64,000 nucleotides of DNA from Lonicera japonica (taxonomy: Eukaryota > Streptophyta > Magnoliopsida > Dipsacales > Caprifoliaceae), in contig CM038469.1 of the NCBI GenBank assembly GCA_021464415.1, forward strand, positions 18,681,901 to 18,745,900, written 5' to 3'. Shown piece after piece: positions 12,015 through 25,019 of this stretch. The notes under the pieces were generated by a model. It had not been told where the DNA came from. It did not search any database and saw nothing but the letters and a program-made list of their open reading frames with translations. Each line of letters begins with the position of its first letter. The stretch's first letter is position 1. The position numbers and the translations under genes were made by a program.

Positions 12015-13030
12015 TGTAATACTCTGTATTTATTTTAATGTTAATTATGCCATGTTGGGTTAAATTTGGTGTGGAAATTGTACTTTTAGAAAATTTTATG
12101 TTCATAATTTCATAAAAGTTCCTTCTGTAAATTGTAGTTCTCTGAATTACCTTTCCATGGACATAAAAATCGTTTCAATTGGAGTTCTGAGCAGAAAGTT
12201 ATGGCCAAAATAAAAACAGGGCATTATGGAAGAAAAATTGGCCTACGAACCGGTATGAGAATTTGGCATACGGGTCCGGCGTATAGAAATTTGGAAAATA
12301 TTCGGCTGCGGACCAATATGTAGTTTTGGCATACTAGTCCTGCGTGAAAATCATTGGGGAGAATTTAGCTGCAGATCGGTACGGGGTTTTTGCATATCGA
12401 TCTGGAGTATAAAATCTGAAAAATTCTAGACTACAGACTGGTCTCCCATTTTGGCATACCGGTCCGCCAGTATGAATAGTGCACCGACTTAAGTGGATTT
12501 AAGTTCGTTTTATTCTTTTTCTTCACCCATATTTCGACCAAAACACACCCTCACCCCCTAGAGAGTTCTAGAGAGAGAGAGAGCAAGGCATTGCATCAAT
12601 TTTTCATCGATAATCCGAGGTTTAAGCTCCGAATCACTCTAATCTTCGCCTTAATCACTATTCATCGTCTTTCTTGTGGTGTTCGCTTGGGAAAGAGTAG
12701 TTATCTTCACATTCCTTTCTTCTTTTTGGCTCATAAGTTGAGATAGGGGTTTTCTAGCTTTTAAAACAAGATTTTATGACTTCATTACCTTAATTGTATG
12801 TAATTCATGTTTGATTTAAAAATCATGCCATGAGAATTGAAGGTCTATATATGTTGTTTGGTGGTCTATATAGTTACCTATACGTATGAATTAAGGCAAG
12901 ATATGCCATCTACACACTATATATGGCGTAAATTGGACTACATGGAATACCTCTTGGTTGTATGGATCTTACTGTGGGAGTATTTGAGTTATTTGTGTAT
13001 TATTTACACCATGGGATATGATGTTGTGTG
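12015..13030 (+). repeat. Truncated 5' LTR of the Tekay/Del-like element
   Basis: Matches 17790-18745 of the 3' LTR with many substitutions and small indels; homology stops at GATGTTGTGT. It includes four degenerate tandem units around 12245-12480, each pairing CGGTATG with its inverse GGCATACCGG. The degree of divergence indicates an old insertion. Confidence 0.85.
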
Positions 13031-16000
13031 TTGAATCATTGAACATACCCTTAGGGGTTGGTACACCCACGGGAACTAGAATTCGGTTATGATATGTTCA
13101 TAGGAACTGCTCCTTGAGTTTGGAGATTCTTCGGTAGAGTTTGATCTTGTTGTCCTTGATACGGGGGATTATGATCTTATACTGGGTATGGATTGGTTAG
13201 CCACTTTTCATGCAGTACTTGATTGCTTCAAACGTCGAGTGTTGATTCCACTATCAGATAATGAGGTTTTGACCTTATAGTGTGAACCTGAGTCATCCGT
13301 TTCGTGTGCATATCTGAAACCCAGAGAATAACAGAGTTAGTTTAGGTGGTTGGCTAGTATCATAACAAGAGAGGATGGTAGTTCTCATCCTTTTGATCTC
13401 TCTGTGGTTAGGGAATTTCTTGACGTGTTTCCCGATGATCTTCTAGGTCTACCCCCACATAAGAAGGTGGACTTCTCCATTGATATTGTTTCGGGTACTG
13501 CACCAATATCTTTAGCTCTGTATCGTATGGCTCCTGCTAAGCTAAAGGAACTGAAGATTCAGATTGATGAATTAGTGCGAAAGGGGTTTATTAGGCCAAG
13601 TGTGTCCCCATGCGATGCACCTGTTCTGTTTTCCAAGAAGTAGGATGGGTCCTTATGATTATGTATAGACTACCGTCAGTTGAATCGAGTCACGATTAAG
13701 AATAAGTATCCATTGCCCCGGATCGATGATCTATTTGATCAATTGCAAGGTGCCGTTAGGTTTTCCAAGATTGATCTCCGATTGGGCTATCATCAAATGT
13801 TAGTTCAAGAGGAAGACATTCCAAAGACGACCTTTCATACTAGGTACGGGCATTATAAGTTCTTGGTGATGCCATTCAGGTTGACGAATGCGCCAGCTGC
13901 CTTTATGGATCTAATGAATCGTTTGTACCGACCGTATCTCGATTTGTTCGTGGTAGTGTTTATAGACGACATTCTTATTTATTATAAGTTTGATGAAGAG
14001 CATGAGGATCATTTTCGCTTGGCTCTTCAAGTTCTTCAAGATCATAAGTTGTATGCAAAGCTTAGCAAGTGTGACTTTTGGATGTCGAAAATTAAATTCT
14101 TGGGACATGTCGTCTCGAGGAAGGGTATCTCTGTAGATTCGGCTAAGGTAAAAGCGGTCCTAAAGTGGGAGATACCTCGAAACGTTACCGAGGATAGGAG
14201 TTTCTTAGGTTTGGTGGGGTATTATCGTCGGTCGTTAAGGATTTTTCTTGTATTGCCTTACCATTAACTCGCCTAACTCATAAGGGCGTTCAGTTTGCGT
14301 GGAGCTGAAAGATAGGCTTACTTCGGTTCCAATTCTTGTGCTACCCGAGCGGGGAAAAGGCTATACAATCTACTGTGATGCGTCTATGATTGGTTTGGGT
14401 AGTGTTCTAATGCAGGAGGAGCATGTAGTGGCTTATGCTTCTCGTCAACTCAAGCAACATGAGAAAAACTTTCCTACTCACGACCTAAAGTTAGCAACAG
14501 TTGTCTTTGCTTTTAAAATTTGGTGCCATTACTTGTATGGTGAGAGATTTGAAGTCTATTCAGATCATAAGAGCCTGAAGTATATCTTTACCCAAAAAGA
14601 TCTGAATCTTAGGCAACGACGGTGGATAGAGTATCTAGAAGATTATGATTTCACCCTACAGTATCATCTGGGCAAGGCTAATGTGGTAATTGATGCCTTA
14701 AGTAAAAAATCTTAGGGGTCCTTAGTTGCGTTACGGTGTCGGGAATGGAGGTTGAGGGAGGAATTGCAATGGTATAATCTTATAGTGAATCGTGATGAGA
14801 ACCAAGCTTACTTATATAATATAGTTGCCCAATCGGCGATTTAACAACGAGTGATAAATGCTCAACGGGTTGATGAATCTTTTTGGGTAGTATGAGATCA
14901 TTTAGCTACGGAAGCCGAATACGGTGGGTACAAACTTGGGACCGATGGTGGGATTCAAGTCCGGGATAGGTTGGTAGTACCGAACAATTCAGAACTTAAA
15001 AATGAAATTCTAAATGAAGCACACCACTCTAGATTTTTTATTCATCCCAGTGGTACAAAGATGTACCGAGACTTGTGTCGGACCTCTGGTGGAGCGGCAT
15101 AAAGAAAGATGTCGCGAATTTTGTGAGTAGATGCATGACGTGCCAATTGGTGAAGGCCGAACACCAAAGGCCTGCAGGGCAACTTCAACCATTACCCATT
15201 CCCGAGTGGAAATGGGAACATGTCATTATGGATTTTGTTTCGGGGTTACCAAAAGCGTTATGGGGTCAGGATACCATCTGGGTAATTATGGATAAATTGA
15301 CAAAGTCCGATCACTTCCTTCCCATCCGGAACAACCAAAATGTGGAAAGTTTAGGAAAACTTTACGTTCGGGAGATAGTCAAGCTTCATGGGATTCCAGT
15401 AACCATCGTATCAGACCGAGATCTTCGTTTCACTTCTCGATTTTGGGGGAGTCTTCAAAAGGGATTGGGGACTCAGTTAAACTTTAGTACGACATTTCAT
15501 CCATAAACTGATGGACAATCCGAGCGGGTAATCCAAATACTCGAGGATATGCTGAGGGCATGTGTCCTCGATTTCCGAGGGAATTGGATAGAACATCTAC
15601 CATTAGTTGAGTTTGTGTACAACAATAGCTTCCAGGCTAGTATAGGCATGGCGCTTTATGAAGCCCTTTACGGTCGTCCGTGTAGATCCCCAGTTTGCTG
15701 ATGTGAAGTCGGGGAAAGAACTTTGTTGGGTCCAGAGTGTTAGAGTGATATACTAAAAGCCATAATTTTCTTGTTGGTTTGGATATGTTATAAACTTGGT
15801 TTTGCTATTTTAATGAGAATCTTTATAGGCAATGGTTGCATTATAGTATTTATTTAAATATTGTGCATGTGTGTCTTTTATTCCAATAGTAGATGATTTG
15901 GTGTATAGAGTATAGCTTACACACAGAAGATCATATCATCGGTTCTTATGGAATATAAGTTTAATGGTTCACAATCTTAGATGGAATTGGACACCCATCG

Positions 16001-17760
16001 GTAGGATTGTAGCATAAGTTTTAGTAGTTTATCTTAACTACAGGAAACGATATAGTTTTAACTCGTTGTGCTAATACACTTTGTGTGTATTGAATAGGAC
16101 TAGTTTGGGTTAATTGTTTTTATACTAACTATATAAAACAATTTAAAATCCCAGGGTTATTATGATTACTTATGCTCTTAATCTTGAAATAATTAATAGA
16201 CATATATATGTAGTGTTTGTTGTTTTGACTCATTAAGAGTGAAATTCATTTATAGATCAATAATCTTCGTGAGTTGGATGACGACACTATATGTATGATG
16301 AATATTAATTATTGACATAATCCACGTCCCGGTATAGGGATTGATGATAGCCCTTTGAGAAGCTTATAAGTTTTGATCATGTCAAACCTTGCAGGTGGAT
16401 TATGTTAATCCGACATATCAAATAAATTAAGTGGTAGGCTCAAGGATTAAGAAGTTATTTAAATATAATTGTCAGTAATTTAATTTAAATAACTGTTATC
16501 TATAATCTTAACGTGGGGAGAATAATAAGTATTTAATAATAAGGAGATCGAAATATAATTTTGAGATAAAGATAGGAGTGCAATTATAATTCTTTAGTGG
16601 TGCGAATTATAATTTATGAAAGGAACTAATTCATAGTGGAATTAGGATTCCAACTTTCCATAGGAAGCCCAAACGCTTGTTTCTCCTTAAGGTCTCTATT
16701 GTAGCCTTATATATACGCCGGTCTTGTCTCTTCTCAATATAACAATAATTCTCATGAGTTAGGGTTTGCTCTATTGAGAGAGGAGAAAATCTTGGTGATA
16801 CCATAGCCCACACTCGGTGCAAGATTTGATGGCGGAAGGAATACGATAGAATATCTTTAGGTTTTCGGTATTGCAGTTGTAAATCAATCGTAACTTTTGA
16901 TCGCACTGTTAAATCGGGCTGATTTTTGGATATGTCATTCGGAACGCAAAGTTACTATCATAGCATGAAAAATCAGGATGATAAGAAGTCGTTTCGATGG
17001 CAAAAACAATCAATTTTTGCAGCCCAGCGAGAATTAAAAAATCTGACCAAATCGCAATCTGATGCTTTCAAACCCTAGTATCCTCATATGGATCCTCTAC
17101 ATGATCCCCAATGGTGAAATCCCTTTATTCATATAGGGTTGTAGCAAAATTATTTTGTTCAATCTATACGCAACATCAAACGATCCTGCATTTATGTCTC
17201 CATCACAGAGTTGCTAGAGCAAACTGCCGAAAAGATCAAAGCCATTCGACAACACCATCTTACTACCCAGAGTCGGTAGAAGAGTTATGCCGACAGGCGC
17301 CGTCGTCCATTAGAATTTGAAGTTGCCGATCATGTATTCCTGAAAACCAAACCCCGTTTTGGTATTACATGATTCGGTAGTAAAGGAAAGCTATCTCCTC
17401 GATATATCGGGCCATTTGAGATCCTCGAACGTATCAAAAATGTGTTGTATTGCTTGGCCTTACCTTCGTAACTATCCAATGTCCATAATGTGTTCCATGT
17501 ATCAATGCTGCGTCGGTACATTCATAACCCTTCCCACATTTTTCAGTGGAAAAACCTTGAGGTGTTAGACGATGGGACTTATGAAACCTGTCCTATACAG
17601 ATCTTAGATCATCGTGATCAAGTACTTCGAATAAAGTTTTTCCTTTAGTGATGGTTTTGTGGCTACATCACGGGGCCGAGGAAGCAATGTGGGACTTAGA
17701 GACTGAAATTCGTAGTAAATATCATAATTTGTTTACCTAATGTGTATTAGCTAAATTTCG
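13031..17760 (+). pseudogene. Degenerate pol of the Tekay/Del-like element (PR-RT-RH-INT-chromodomain)
   Basis: Domains in order: protease piece with DLILGMDWLA (about 13160-13260); reverse transcriptase (about 13400-14260) with the YxDD-box variant [10 protein letters not shown]; RNase H (14299-14715) starting near [15 protein letters not shown]; integrase zinc-binding region and catalytic core (about 14990-15700) with [10 protein letters not shown] and VSDRD; then, after the inserted solo LTR, the integrase C-terminus with SPRYIGPFEIL and a chromodomain remnant (about 17640-17740). Several stops and frameshifts (for example after VLFSKK at 13641, near 14265, and after STTFHP at 15504) rule out a working polyprotein. 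The N-terminal gag half is missing. The chromodomain at the C-terminus is typical of Tekay/Del chromoviruses. Confidence 0.85.
15738..17205 (+). mobile_element. Solo LTR (1468 bp), probably copia type
   Basis: Starts TGTTAGAGTGATATAC, ends TCTCCATCA, and is flanked by the 5-bp TSD CAGAG at 15733-15737 and 17206-17210. It interrupts the integrase region exactly between two halves of one conserved segment. It has a TATA-like box at 16708-16715. About 200 bases near its end (16860-17060) resemble 31640-31850 on the opposite strand. Confidence 0.85.
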
Positions 17761-17777
17761 AGGATGAAATTTTGTTT

Positions 17778-17789
17778 AGTGGGAGAGAT
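17778..17789 (+). promoter_or_regulatory. Polypurine tract of the Tekay/Del-like element
   Basis: AGTGGGAGAGA sits directly before the 3' LTR start, where plus-strand priming occurs in LTR retrotransposons. It follows the conserved AAATTTCGAGGATGAAATTTT motif. Confidence 0.7.
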
Positions 17790-19824
17790 TGTAATACTTT
17801 GTATTTATTTTAATGTTAATTATGCCATGTTGGGTTAAATTTGGTGTGAAAATTGTACTTTTAGAAAATTTTATGTTCATAATTTAATAAAAGTTCCTTC
17901 TGTAAATTGTAGGTCTCTGAATTACCTTTTTATGGACATAAAAATTGTCTCAATCGAATTTTCGAGCAGAAAGTTATGGCCAAAATAAACACAGGGCATT
18001 ATGGCAGAAAAATTGGCCTGCGAACCGGTATGAGAATTTGACATACCGGTCCGGCGTATACAAATTTGGGAAATATTCAGCTGCGGAGCGGTATGCAGTT
18101 TTGGCATACTGGTTCGGCGTGAAAATCATTGGGGAGAATTTAGCTGTGGACCGGTATGGGGTTTTTGCATACTGGTCCGGCGTATAAAAATCTGACTGCG
18201 GATCGGTCTCCCATTTTGGCATACCGGTCCGCTAGTATGAACAGTGCACCGACTTAAGTTCATTTTATTCTCTTTCTTCACCCATATTTCGACCAAAACA
18301 CACCCTCACCCCCCTTAGAAAGCTCTAGAGAGTTCTAGAGAGAAAGAGAGAGCAAGGTATCGTATCAAGTTTTCATCATCTTCCTCGTGGTGTTCACTTG
18401 GGAAAGAGCAGTTATCTTCACTTTCCTTTCTTCTTCTTGGCTCATAAGTTGAGGTAGGGGTTTTCTAGCTTTTAAAACATGATTTTATGACTTCGCTACC
18501 TTAAAAATTGTTGTATGTAATTCATGTTTGATTTAAAAATCATGCCATGAGAATTGATGGTCTATATATGTTGTTTGGTGGTCTATATAGTTTCCTATAT
18601 GCATGAATTAAAAGCAAGATATGCCATATACGTATACACTATATATGGCGTAAATTGGACTATATGGAATATCTCTTGGTTGTATGGATCCTACTGTGGG
18701 AGTATTTGAGTTATTTGTGTATTATTTACACCAAGGGATATGATGTTGTGTACATGGCATACATTGCTTACTATGCACGATTGAAAGCATGTTTTTCATG
18801 GCATACATCAACATTGTGTCAACCAAATGCTCGAAAATTCTTATGGCAAATTCATGGGAGGATTCGTGATTCTTCGATTAATATGCTATCTTATGAAAGG
18901 CGTATATTTTATCGTATTGTTTTGGAGAGCTTGCGTCTCTGGGGAAATGTTTTATGGTATGAATGTATAGTGCTTGCCGGGGATGGGAAAATAGGCAGGG
19001 CTCGGCGCCCTTGGGTTGAAAAGCCCTAAACCCCTGGGGGAGAAATATTTGGCCGCCTATAAGCCACCGGTGTGGAGCCCGGGAACCCAGGCAAATTGGC
19101 AATGCATTATGGTTTGGTTGCTATCAGTGTGTATATAGTAACGGGATGATTGATCCCAAGACTGTTGCTATCTATATTCATATGGGGTCGGGGCAATTGA
19201 TCCCAGGTTATAAGATTGATGATCTGACTTTTCAGTGGTATCGGAATGTTCTCATAGCTCGAAATCTCTACGGTACGGTTATTTGTTGACACGAGAGGTA
19301 ACCTGCATTAGCACGTACATGCATAGTCCATTAATGAACCCGGTTCTTGTTTATCTAATCGATTTAAACGTGGTTTAAAAGATACTCTTACATACTTTTT
19401 TGAACATCTGCCTTATACCCCCTACTGAGCAAATGGCTCACCCCGGTTTTCTTTAAATCCTTTCAGGTACTCATCAGTCCCTCGAGGACAAGGATACGAA
19501 AGGGTCAGGGACAATCTAGAAGCTCTGATACAACAAGAATTTTGTTGTTGCGATATCGATGTGTTTTTTCGGGAAGCCACGGCTAGCCCGGGGATTGTAT
19601 ATATATATTTTTGGAACACATGTGGTTTGAATTGTATCTTGTGATGCATGCTTGGATATTATAACGTGATTTTGGTATCCCATGCTTTGTTATTACTTGA
19701 TATACCTGTTGATGTTGACTTATTTTCTTTCTATAAACCTATCTTAGTCCTATTAAGATAGGTTAGTAACACTCCAAGTCTTAATTACAGGTGTTAGCCT
19801 ATATATTAAGGCGGGGGTGTTACT
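17790..19824 (+). repeat. 3' LTR of the Tekay/Del-like element (about 2.0 kb)
   Basis: Full-length LTR. Positions 17790-18745 match the truncated 5' copy. The last 1080 bases have no partner in the window because the 5' LTR was cut. It contains the same four pseudo-palindromic units (about 18010-18235). A 124-codon frame inside (18655-19029) has no recognised similarity and is probably chance. Confidence 0.85.
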
Positions 19825-19829
19825 AGAGC

Positions 19830-20757
19830 GGTGGGGTGCGGTGTGGAGAGTCGCAAGGAGAGAGAGAGAAGTGAGAGAGCTGGAGAAAAATAAAATTAGG
19901 GGAGAAGGGTTGATTTATACCAAGACCTTGGGCGACATAGGTTAAATAACTACGTCGCCCAAGTTAATTTTAAATTTTCGGAATATTTAAATTTTCGTGA
20001 AAATTTTAGGGGAAAAACCTTTTGGGCGATGTGGTATATTTTTACGTCACCTAAGAATAACTTAGGTGACGTAGGTTTGGTTACTACGTTGCTTAAGAGT
20101 TTTTAATAATTTTTATATTTTAATAGTAATTATTATTATATATATTATATACACACAATACACTATCACAAACTTAAAATTTTTTTTAGGATTAACAAAC
20201 TGAGTTTAAGCTTTATAATGTAGTAGATTGAGAGAGAGAGACTGAGAGAAAGAGTGAGGGACTGAAATAGAGAGAGATAGAATGAGATAGAGATAGACTG
20301 AGAGAGAGAGAGACTGTGAGAGAGAGAGAGAGAGAGGGTGAGAGTGAGACTGTGACAGAGATAGACTGACATAGGAGAGAGATAGATTGAGATAGACTGC
20401 GATAGAGAGACTGAGAGAGAGAGTGAGGAAGAGAGAGTGAGCGAGAGAGAGAGAGACTGTGAGAGAGAGAGGGTGAGAGAGAGACTTTGAAAGTGAGAGA
20501 CTGAGAGAGATAGACTGACAGAGGGGAGAGATAGACTGAGTTAGAGAGACTGAGAGACTATGAGAGAGACTGAGAGAGAGAGAGAGACAGGTTTTGAAGG
20601 AAGAAGAGACTTGCTATCTTTATAAAAAGCTAGGTCACTGGACCATAGCTTGTAAATGCGTGTCAATTAAACACTTATTTATAAGAAGAACATATTGAAC
20701 AATAAGAGATCATTGTTTTAAAATTATTCACAACAATTAATAAGAACATATAGAACA
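19830..20757. repeat. Internal CACTA-type hairpin repeats and GA-rich microsatellite
   Basis: Positions about 19930-20100 hold the same paired GGCGACGTAG / CTACGTCGCC hairpin motifs as the element ends, here far inside the element and beyond the 3' end of the TNP2 gene. Positions about 20226-20600 are a long imperfect (GAGAGACT)n purine-rich repeat. Reading frames there are only low-complexity Ser/Leu strings. The 150 bases before the TNP2 stop are AT-rich. Confidence 0.75.
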
Positions 20758-23700
20758 TCAATCCGAGTTATCATCATCATCCTGATCCTCATATTGATCT
20801 TCATCCTCATTCTCATCAATGCTTAAGAGATCATTGTTATGCCTTTCTGCATCGTTGGAGTCGTAATCCTCGTCATAATCGTCATCCTCGACGGAGTCGT
20901 CATCATTCGGAATATCTATCCGTGGTACTGAACTGAAGTTGATAAATAAAGTAGATATGGGAATACATATCGCATCAGGTTCTTGATAGGGTTCCTGTAC
21001 TTCATACAGTGGAGTGGCGGTTGTGTCCTTTGCAAGTGTGGTCTCACTGTACGTACCTCTATGTGACATCACGTTGACAACTTTCCAACCCTCACCAGCT
21101 GACGAATCATCTATATAGAATACTTGGCTTGCCGTCTTGGCAAGAATAAATGGAGAGTGTCATACCAACTGGTATTCGTGTTGACGGATAAAAGCCCGCG
21201 ATCATACTTTGTGTTGTGGGGAACATCAGGGTCGGTGTTGTACCACTCACGCATGAACAACATAACCGATATGCCTTCCGCATACCTTAGGTCGACAACA
21301 GCCTGCAGAATCCTGTAATATGTGATATCACCGGCCATTACCATCACTCCACTGTTCTGAGTCTTTCTGATCTAGTCTCATTGATGACACATATACTTGA
21401 CACCATTTACATCACACCGTGAATAAATGGTGCAACGCATAGGCCTAGATGCCAGAATCTGTACCTCCTGGTTGTATTTAGGAGCACCTTTACGTTGCAG
21501 ATCGTGTATCTACATAACAAATGCATGGAATATTAGTCCAATGCATGCAACAAACAAAAGTAAGTTAAGGTTGAATGTTTACCCATTTAGGAAAATGGTC
21601 AAGAAATGACGCAATACGATCGTCATAAGTCCCGTTTGGAGCTATATCAGCATATTGACCGCGGTGAATGCCTACATACCATTGTGCTTCGGTACAGTTT
21701 TCCATCACACACCAATGAGCCGCTGCGATTTGTGCTCTCCTTAGATCGACGGTCCTGACGCAACCGCTTGGCTTCATGAGATCGAAAACAACTGAGATGT
21801 TCCACCGAGATGCCTCTGGGATGATTTTATCACTCGCGTTAGGATCATCGAGATAGTTATTGATATAAGTCACACACTCGTGCATGATGTTTTTCTCGGC
21901 AATACACCTGTCTGGGTAACGCTTGTTTTCGATATCTTTCTTGAATTCGCCGAGCTTCCTATAAAATTGTATAGTTATATAGTAGGGATATAGACAATTA
22001 TAAACAGTGAAAAACAATTTATACCTTTCAGTGAAAAATATTAAGGCATAATGTACGGGACCGGTGAGCATGATCTATTCGGGTAGGTGGATGCAGAGAT
22101 GGACCATGATGGTAAAGAAAGTTGGCGGAAAGATCATCTCTAGCTTGCAGAGAATCATGACAGTCTCGCTCTGCATCTGGCGAACATCTGATTTCTTCAA
22201 CTCCCGGGCGTATATCATCTGAAAGATTCTGGACAACTCTACTAGCACGTCGGCGACGTGACTTCCCAAATATGGCCGGATGACCACCGAAAGAACACAC
22301 TAAAGCGTGACATGGCAGTCGTGAGTCTTCAATCCGTAGAACTTTTTATCAGAGACTTTGACCTTATTCTTTAGACTTCCCGCAAAATCTCTTGGATACT
22401 TAACATCAGCAATATAATCAAATACGACCCTCTAATCCGTAGGCCGAATTGTGTAATCAGCTTGAGGCAACATCACTTTGCCTGACAGCCCTTTCTTTGC
22501 CCAGAGATTGTTGCGTATGCTCATCTTTTGTAGAGTTGTGCGAGATTTTGCATCGTCCTTAATCTTTCCATCAAGACTAAGAACAGTGTCGAAAACGTTA
22601 TCGCAGACGTTTTTTTCGATGCGCATGACATTTAATACATGTCTCACACTAGATGTAATCCAGAAAAGCAGCTCCCAGAATATACTGATGTGAGTCCAAC
22701 ATAGTCTCTTTTTAGGCGCCTGAAAAGGTGGTATGAATGCTTAATGATTGCTGCGTAAACCTATCTTGCAGACAAAGTTGGTGGGGGCAGTTCTGAACTC
22801 TTCCTTGCCATTAAATGCTATCGGTTGTGCCCGATAGTGGTGATTTAAGGGTAGCTATCTACGCGCGCCCTGGTACAACATTCTTCCATTATTGTACACC
22901 GCATCAATATCGTCCAAACAAATGGGACATGCCTTGTACCCTTTCGTCTGAATACCTCCTAATATCTCTGATCCTGAGAAGTCGCTTATGGTCCACATCA
23001 CGATTACCCTCATGTTGAATGCCTTTTCACCAAATCGATCCCAAGTCCGAACCCCCGTCTCCCATAACATTTTAAGCTCCTTGATCATTGGTCACATAAA
23101 AACATTAAGACACTTTCCCGGAGACTTAGGGCCTGATATAAGCATCACTAGCATGTTAAACTCCTTCTTCATACACAATGATGGAGGCAAATTATAAGGC
23201 ATCGCAATAACAGGCCAAGCACTGTACGGCACGGCCTTAGGCCCATAGGGACTGAACCCGTCGGACGCTAGAGCGAGGCGCACGTTTCTGAAGTCCGACG
23301 CAAATTGCGGATGTGACCTGAAAATGACAAGACAAAATTCAATACTCAAATATATAAACAGTTTATTAATTATTGTATATATATACAAAGACCAACTGTA
23401 AACATATACTTCATCTGTCGAAATCCTTCCATGCTTCCATATCTGCAGGGTGTCTCATAAATTTAGGATATTTTGCTGTTCTTTCCCCGTCCCACCGCAT
23501 TTCCTTTGTAGTGCGTTCGAACATGTACATACGCTGCAATCTCGGTGCCAAAGGGAAGTACCGAACAGTCTTTTGGGCAATCCGCTAACCATTTCCTGTA
23601 TCATCTTGTTCCCACCTTGACTTACAGCAAACAGGACATTGATCTAGATCTCTCGCACCCTCTTTGTAAAACAAGAAGTAACCGTAGTAACAAGCGTGGA

Positions 23701-24336
23701 TCACCTTATAACCCATGCTGATCTTCTTCAAGGCCTTTTTTGCAGCTGCATATGAGTCCGGATACTTGTTTCATTCAGGTAACAGATAATTCATTTTCGT
23801 AGCCCACTTATTGAAGGTCGTGTTCGTCATATTACGACCCTGCTTCTGCTGCAACGCTCTAAGCATAGCACATAACGCAGTCATTTTACTACTCTCATAC
23901 AATGGAGTCATTGCTTCGTCTAATAGATGCTGATATGACATCCTATTTTCTTTGACAACTGGATTAGCCTCAAATACAGTGTCAACGCTAGGGGGTCATA
24001 CGATTCATGGAAGGAAAAAACATCTTGCACGAACGCCACAGTCGGGTTACTACAAGGATCGCCACTATTACTCGAAGACGCCATGTACTATTCTATTTCT
24101 CGTATTTCACCATGTAAGTACCAAACGATATACAACAATATTACACCGTTATTAGTCAAGTGGGCGTATATGTTATCCAAGCTAAGCCGTGTACCCATGT
24201 TGTAACACCGTTTGCAAGGACATGGATACAATCCCATTGCACTGTTGCCATTCTTTCGTACAAATGTGCAGAAATTCATTACCCCCACAATGAATTGTGT
24301 TGAACTTCTTGAGCATTGCATCCAAGATTTATCCAT
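20758..24336 (-). pseudogene. TNP2-type CACTA transposase, degenerate
   Basis: Minus-strand blocks match the plant TNP2 transposase in order: N-terminus MDKSWMQCSRSS with the zinc-binding CPCKRC (24336-24088); CPVCCKSRW and the conserved RYFPLAPRLQRMYMF segment (about 23640-23400); LALASDGFSPYG, TISDFSGSEILGG and KGYKACPIC (about 23310-22855); RIEKNVCDN (22647-22432); a DUF4218-like block (22287-21565); a DUF4216-like block (21347-21111); and an acidic tail ending DEDQYEDQDDDDNSD. TNP2 cuts and joins CACTA ends. Frames change between blocks; introns explain some of this (for example near 21960-22020 and 23330-23400). In-frame stops at 23585-23587, 23092-23094 and 22855-22857 indicate a pseudogene. 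Confidence 0.85.
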
Positions 24337-24385
24337 TTTTACTGTCGTATAACAATATATATTTTAAACAATAAATATTTATTTT

Positions 24386-25000
24386 CAACAATAAACATAT
24401 ATTTTCAAATCTACAAATTTACAAATTTATACTAAAAGATTAGCATCCACTATCAATAATACTAACCTACATATCAAATAAGGGTAACAACTAACAACAA
24501 TATCAAATTTTCAACAACAAATACACATTTTATACACAAATCTCAACATATATATAAGCATAAAAATTACTTAAAATTTAATACTAATAAGAGATAGAGT
24601 ACCTAAAGATAAAAAAAAAAAGCCTTTAATGAAGGAAATGATGGTGATTTTTAGCTTCAAATCGCTAAAAACGCCCAAAAATCACTCCAATACCTTCAAC
24701 AATAAACATATATTTTCAAATCTACAAATTTATATTAAAATATTAGCATCCACTATCAATAATACTAAGCAAAAGATCTAATAAGAGTAACAACCAACAA
24801 CAACATCATATTTTCAACAAATAATACACATTTTTTACACAAATCTCAATATATATATAAACACAAAAATTACTTAAAAATTAATATTAATAAGAGATAA
24901 AGTACCTAAATATCAAATTAGCCTTTAATGAGGGAAATGATGTTGATTTTCTGCTTCAAATCGCCAAAATTGCCCAAAAATCATTCCAAAACCTTCAAAT
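24386..25000. repeat. Tandem duplication of a 311-bp unit upstream of TNP2
   Basis: Two copies starting CAACAATAAACATATATTTTC (24386 and 24697) lie just upstream of the transposase start codon. They therefore form a duplicated promoter or leader block between the coding region and the terminal repeats. The copies differ by scattered substitutions and small gaps. Confidence 0.85.
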
Positions 25001-25019
25001 CCCGAAAATGGAGGAGCCG

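Larger units (their letters stand above)
12015..19824 (+). mobile_element. Ty3/gypsy chromovirus (Tekay/Del-like), degenerate, with deleted 5' part
   Basis: Direct repeats starting TGTAATACT occur at 12015 and 17790. The right end GGGGGTGTTACT at 19824 roughly mirrors the start. The flanks AGAGG (12010-12014) and AGAGC (19825-19829) form a 4/5 TSD. The interior holds protease, reverse transcriptase, RNase H, integrase and a chromodomain tail in the Ty3 order. The 5' copy of the LTR stops matching at about 13030 and joins straight to the protease region, so the rest of the 5' LTR, the primer-binding site and gag have been deleted. A copia-like solo LTR sits in the integrase C-terminal region. 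Confidence 0.85.

Noticed and set aside
18655..19029. 124-codon frame in the 3' LTR of the Tekay/Del-like element
   Set aside because: Lies entirely within LTR DNA and has no recognisable domain; the matching part of the other LTR is interrupted.
20166..20372. Ser/Leu-rich frame on the minus strand
   Set aside because: Low-complexity translation of the GA-rich microsatellite.
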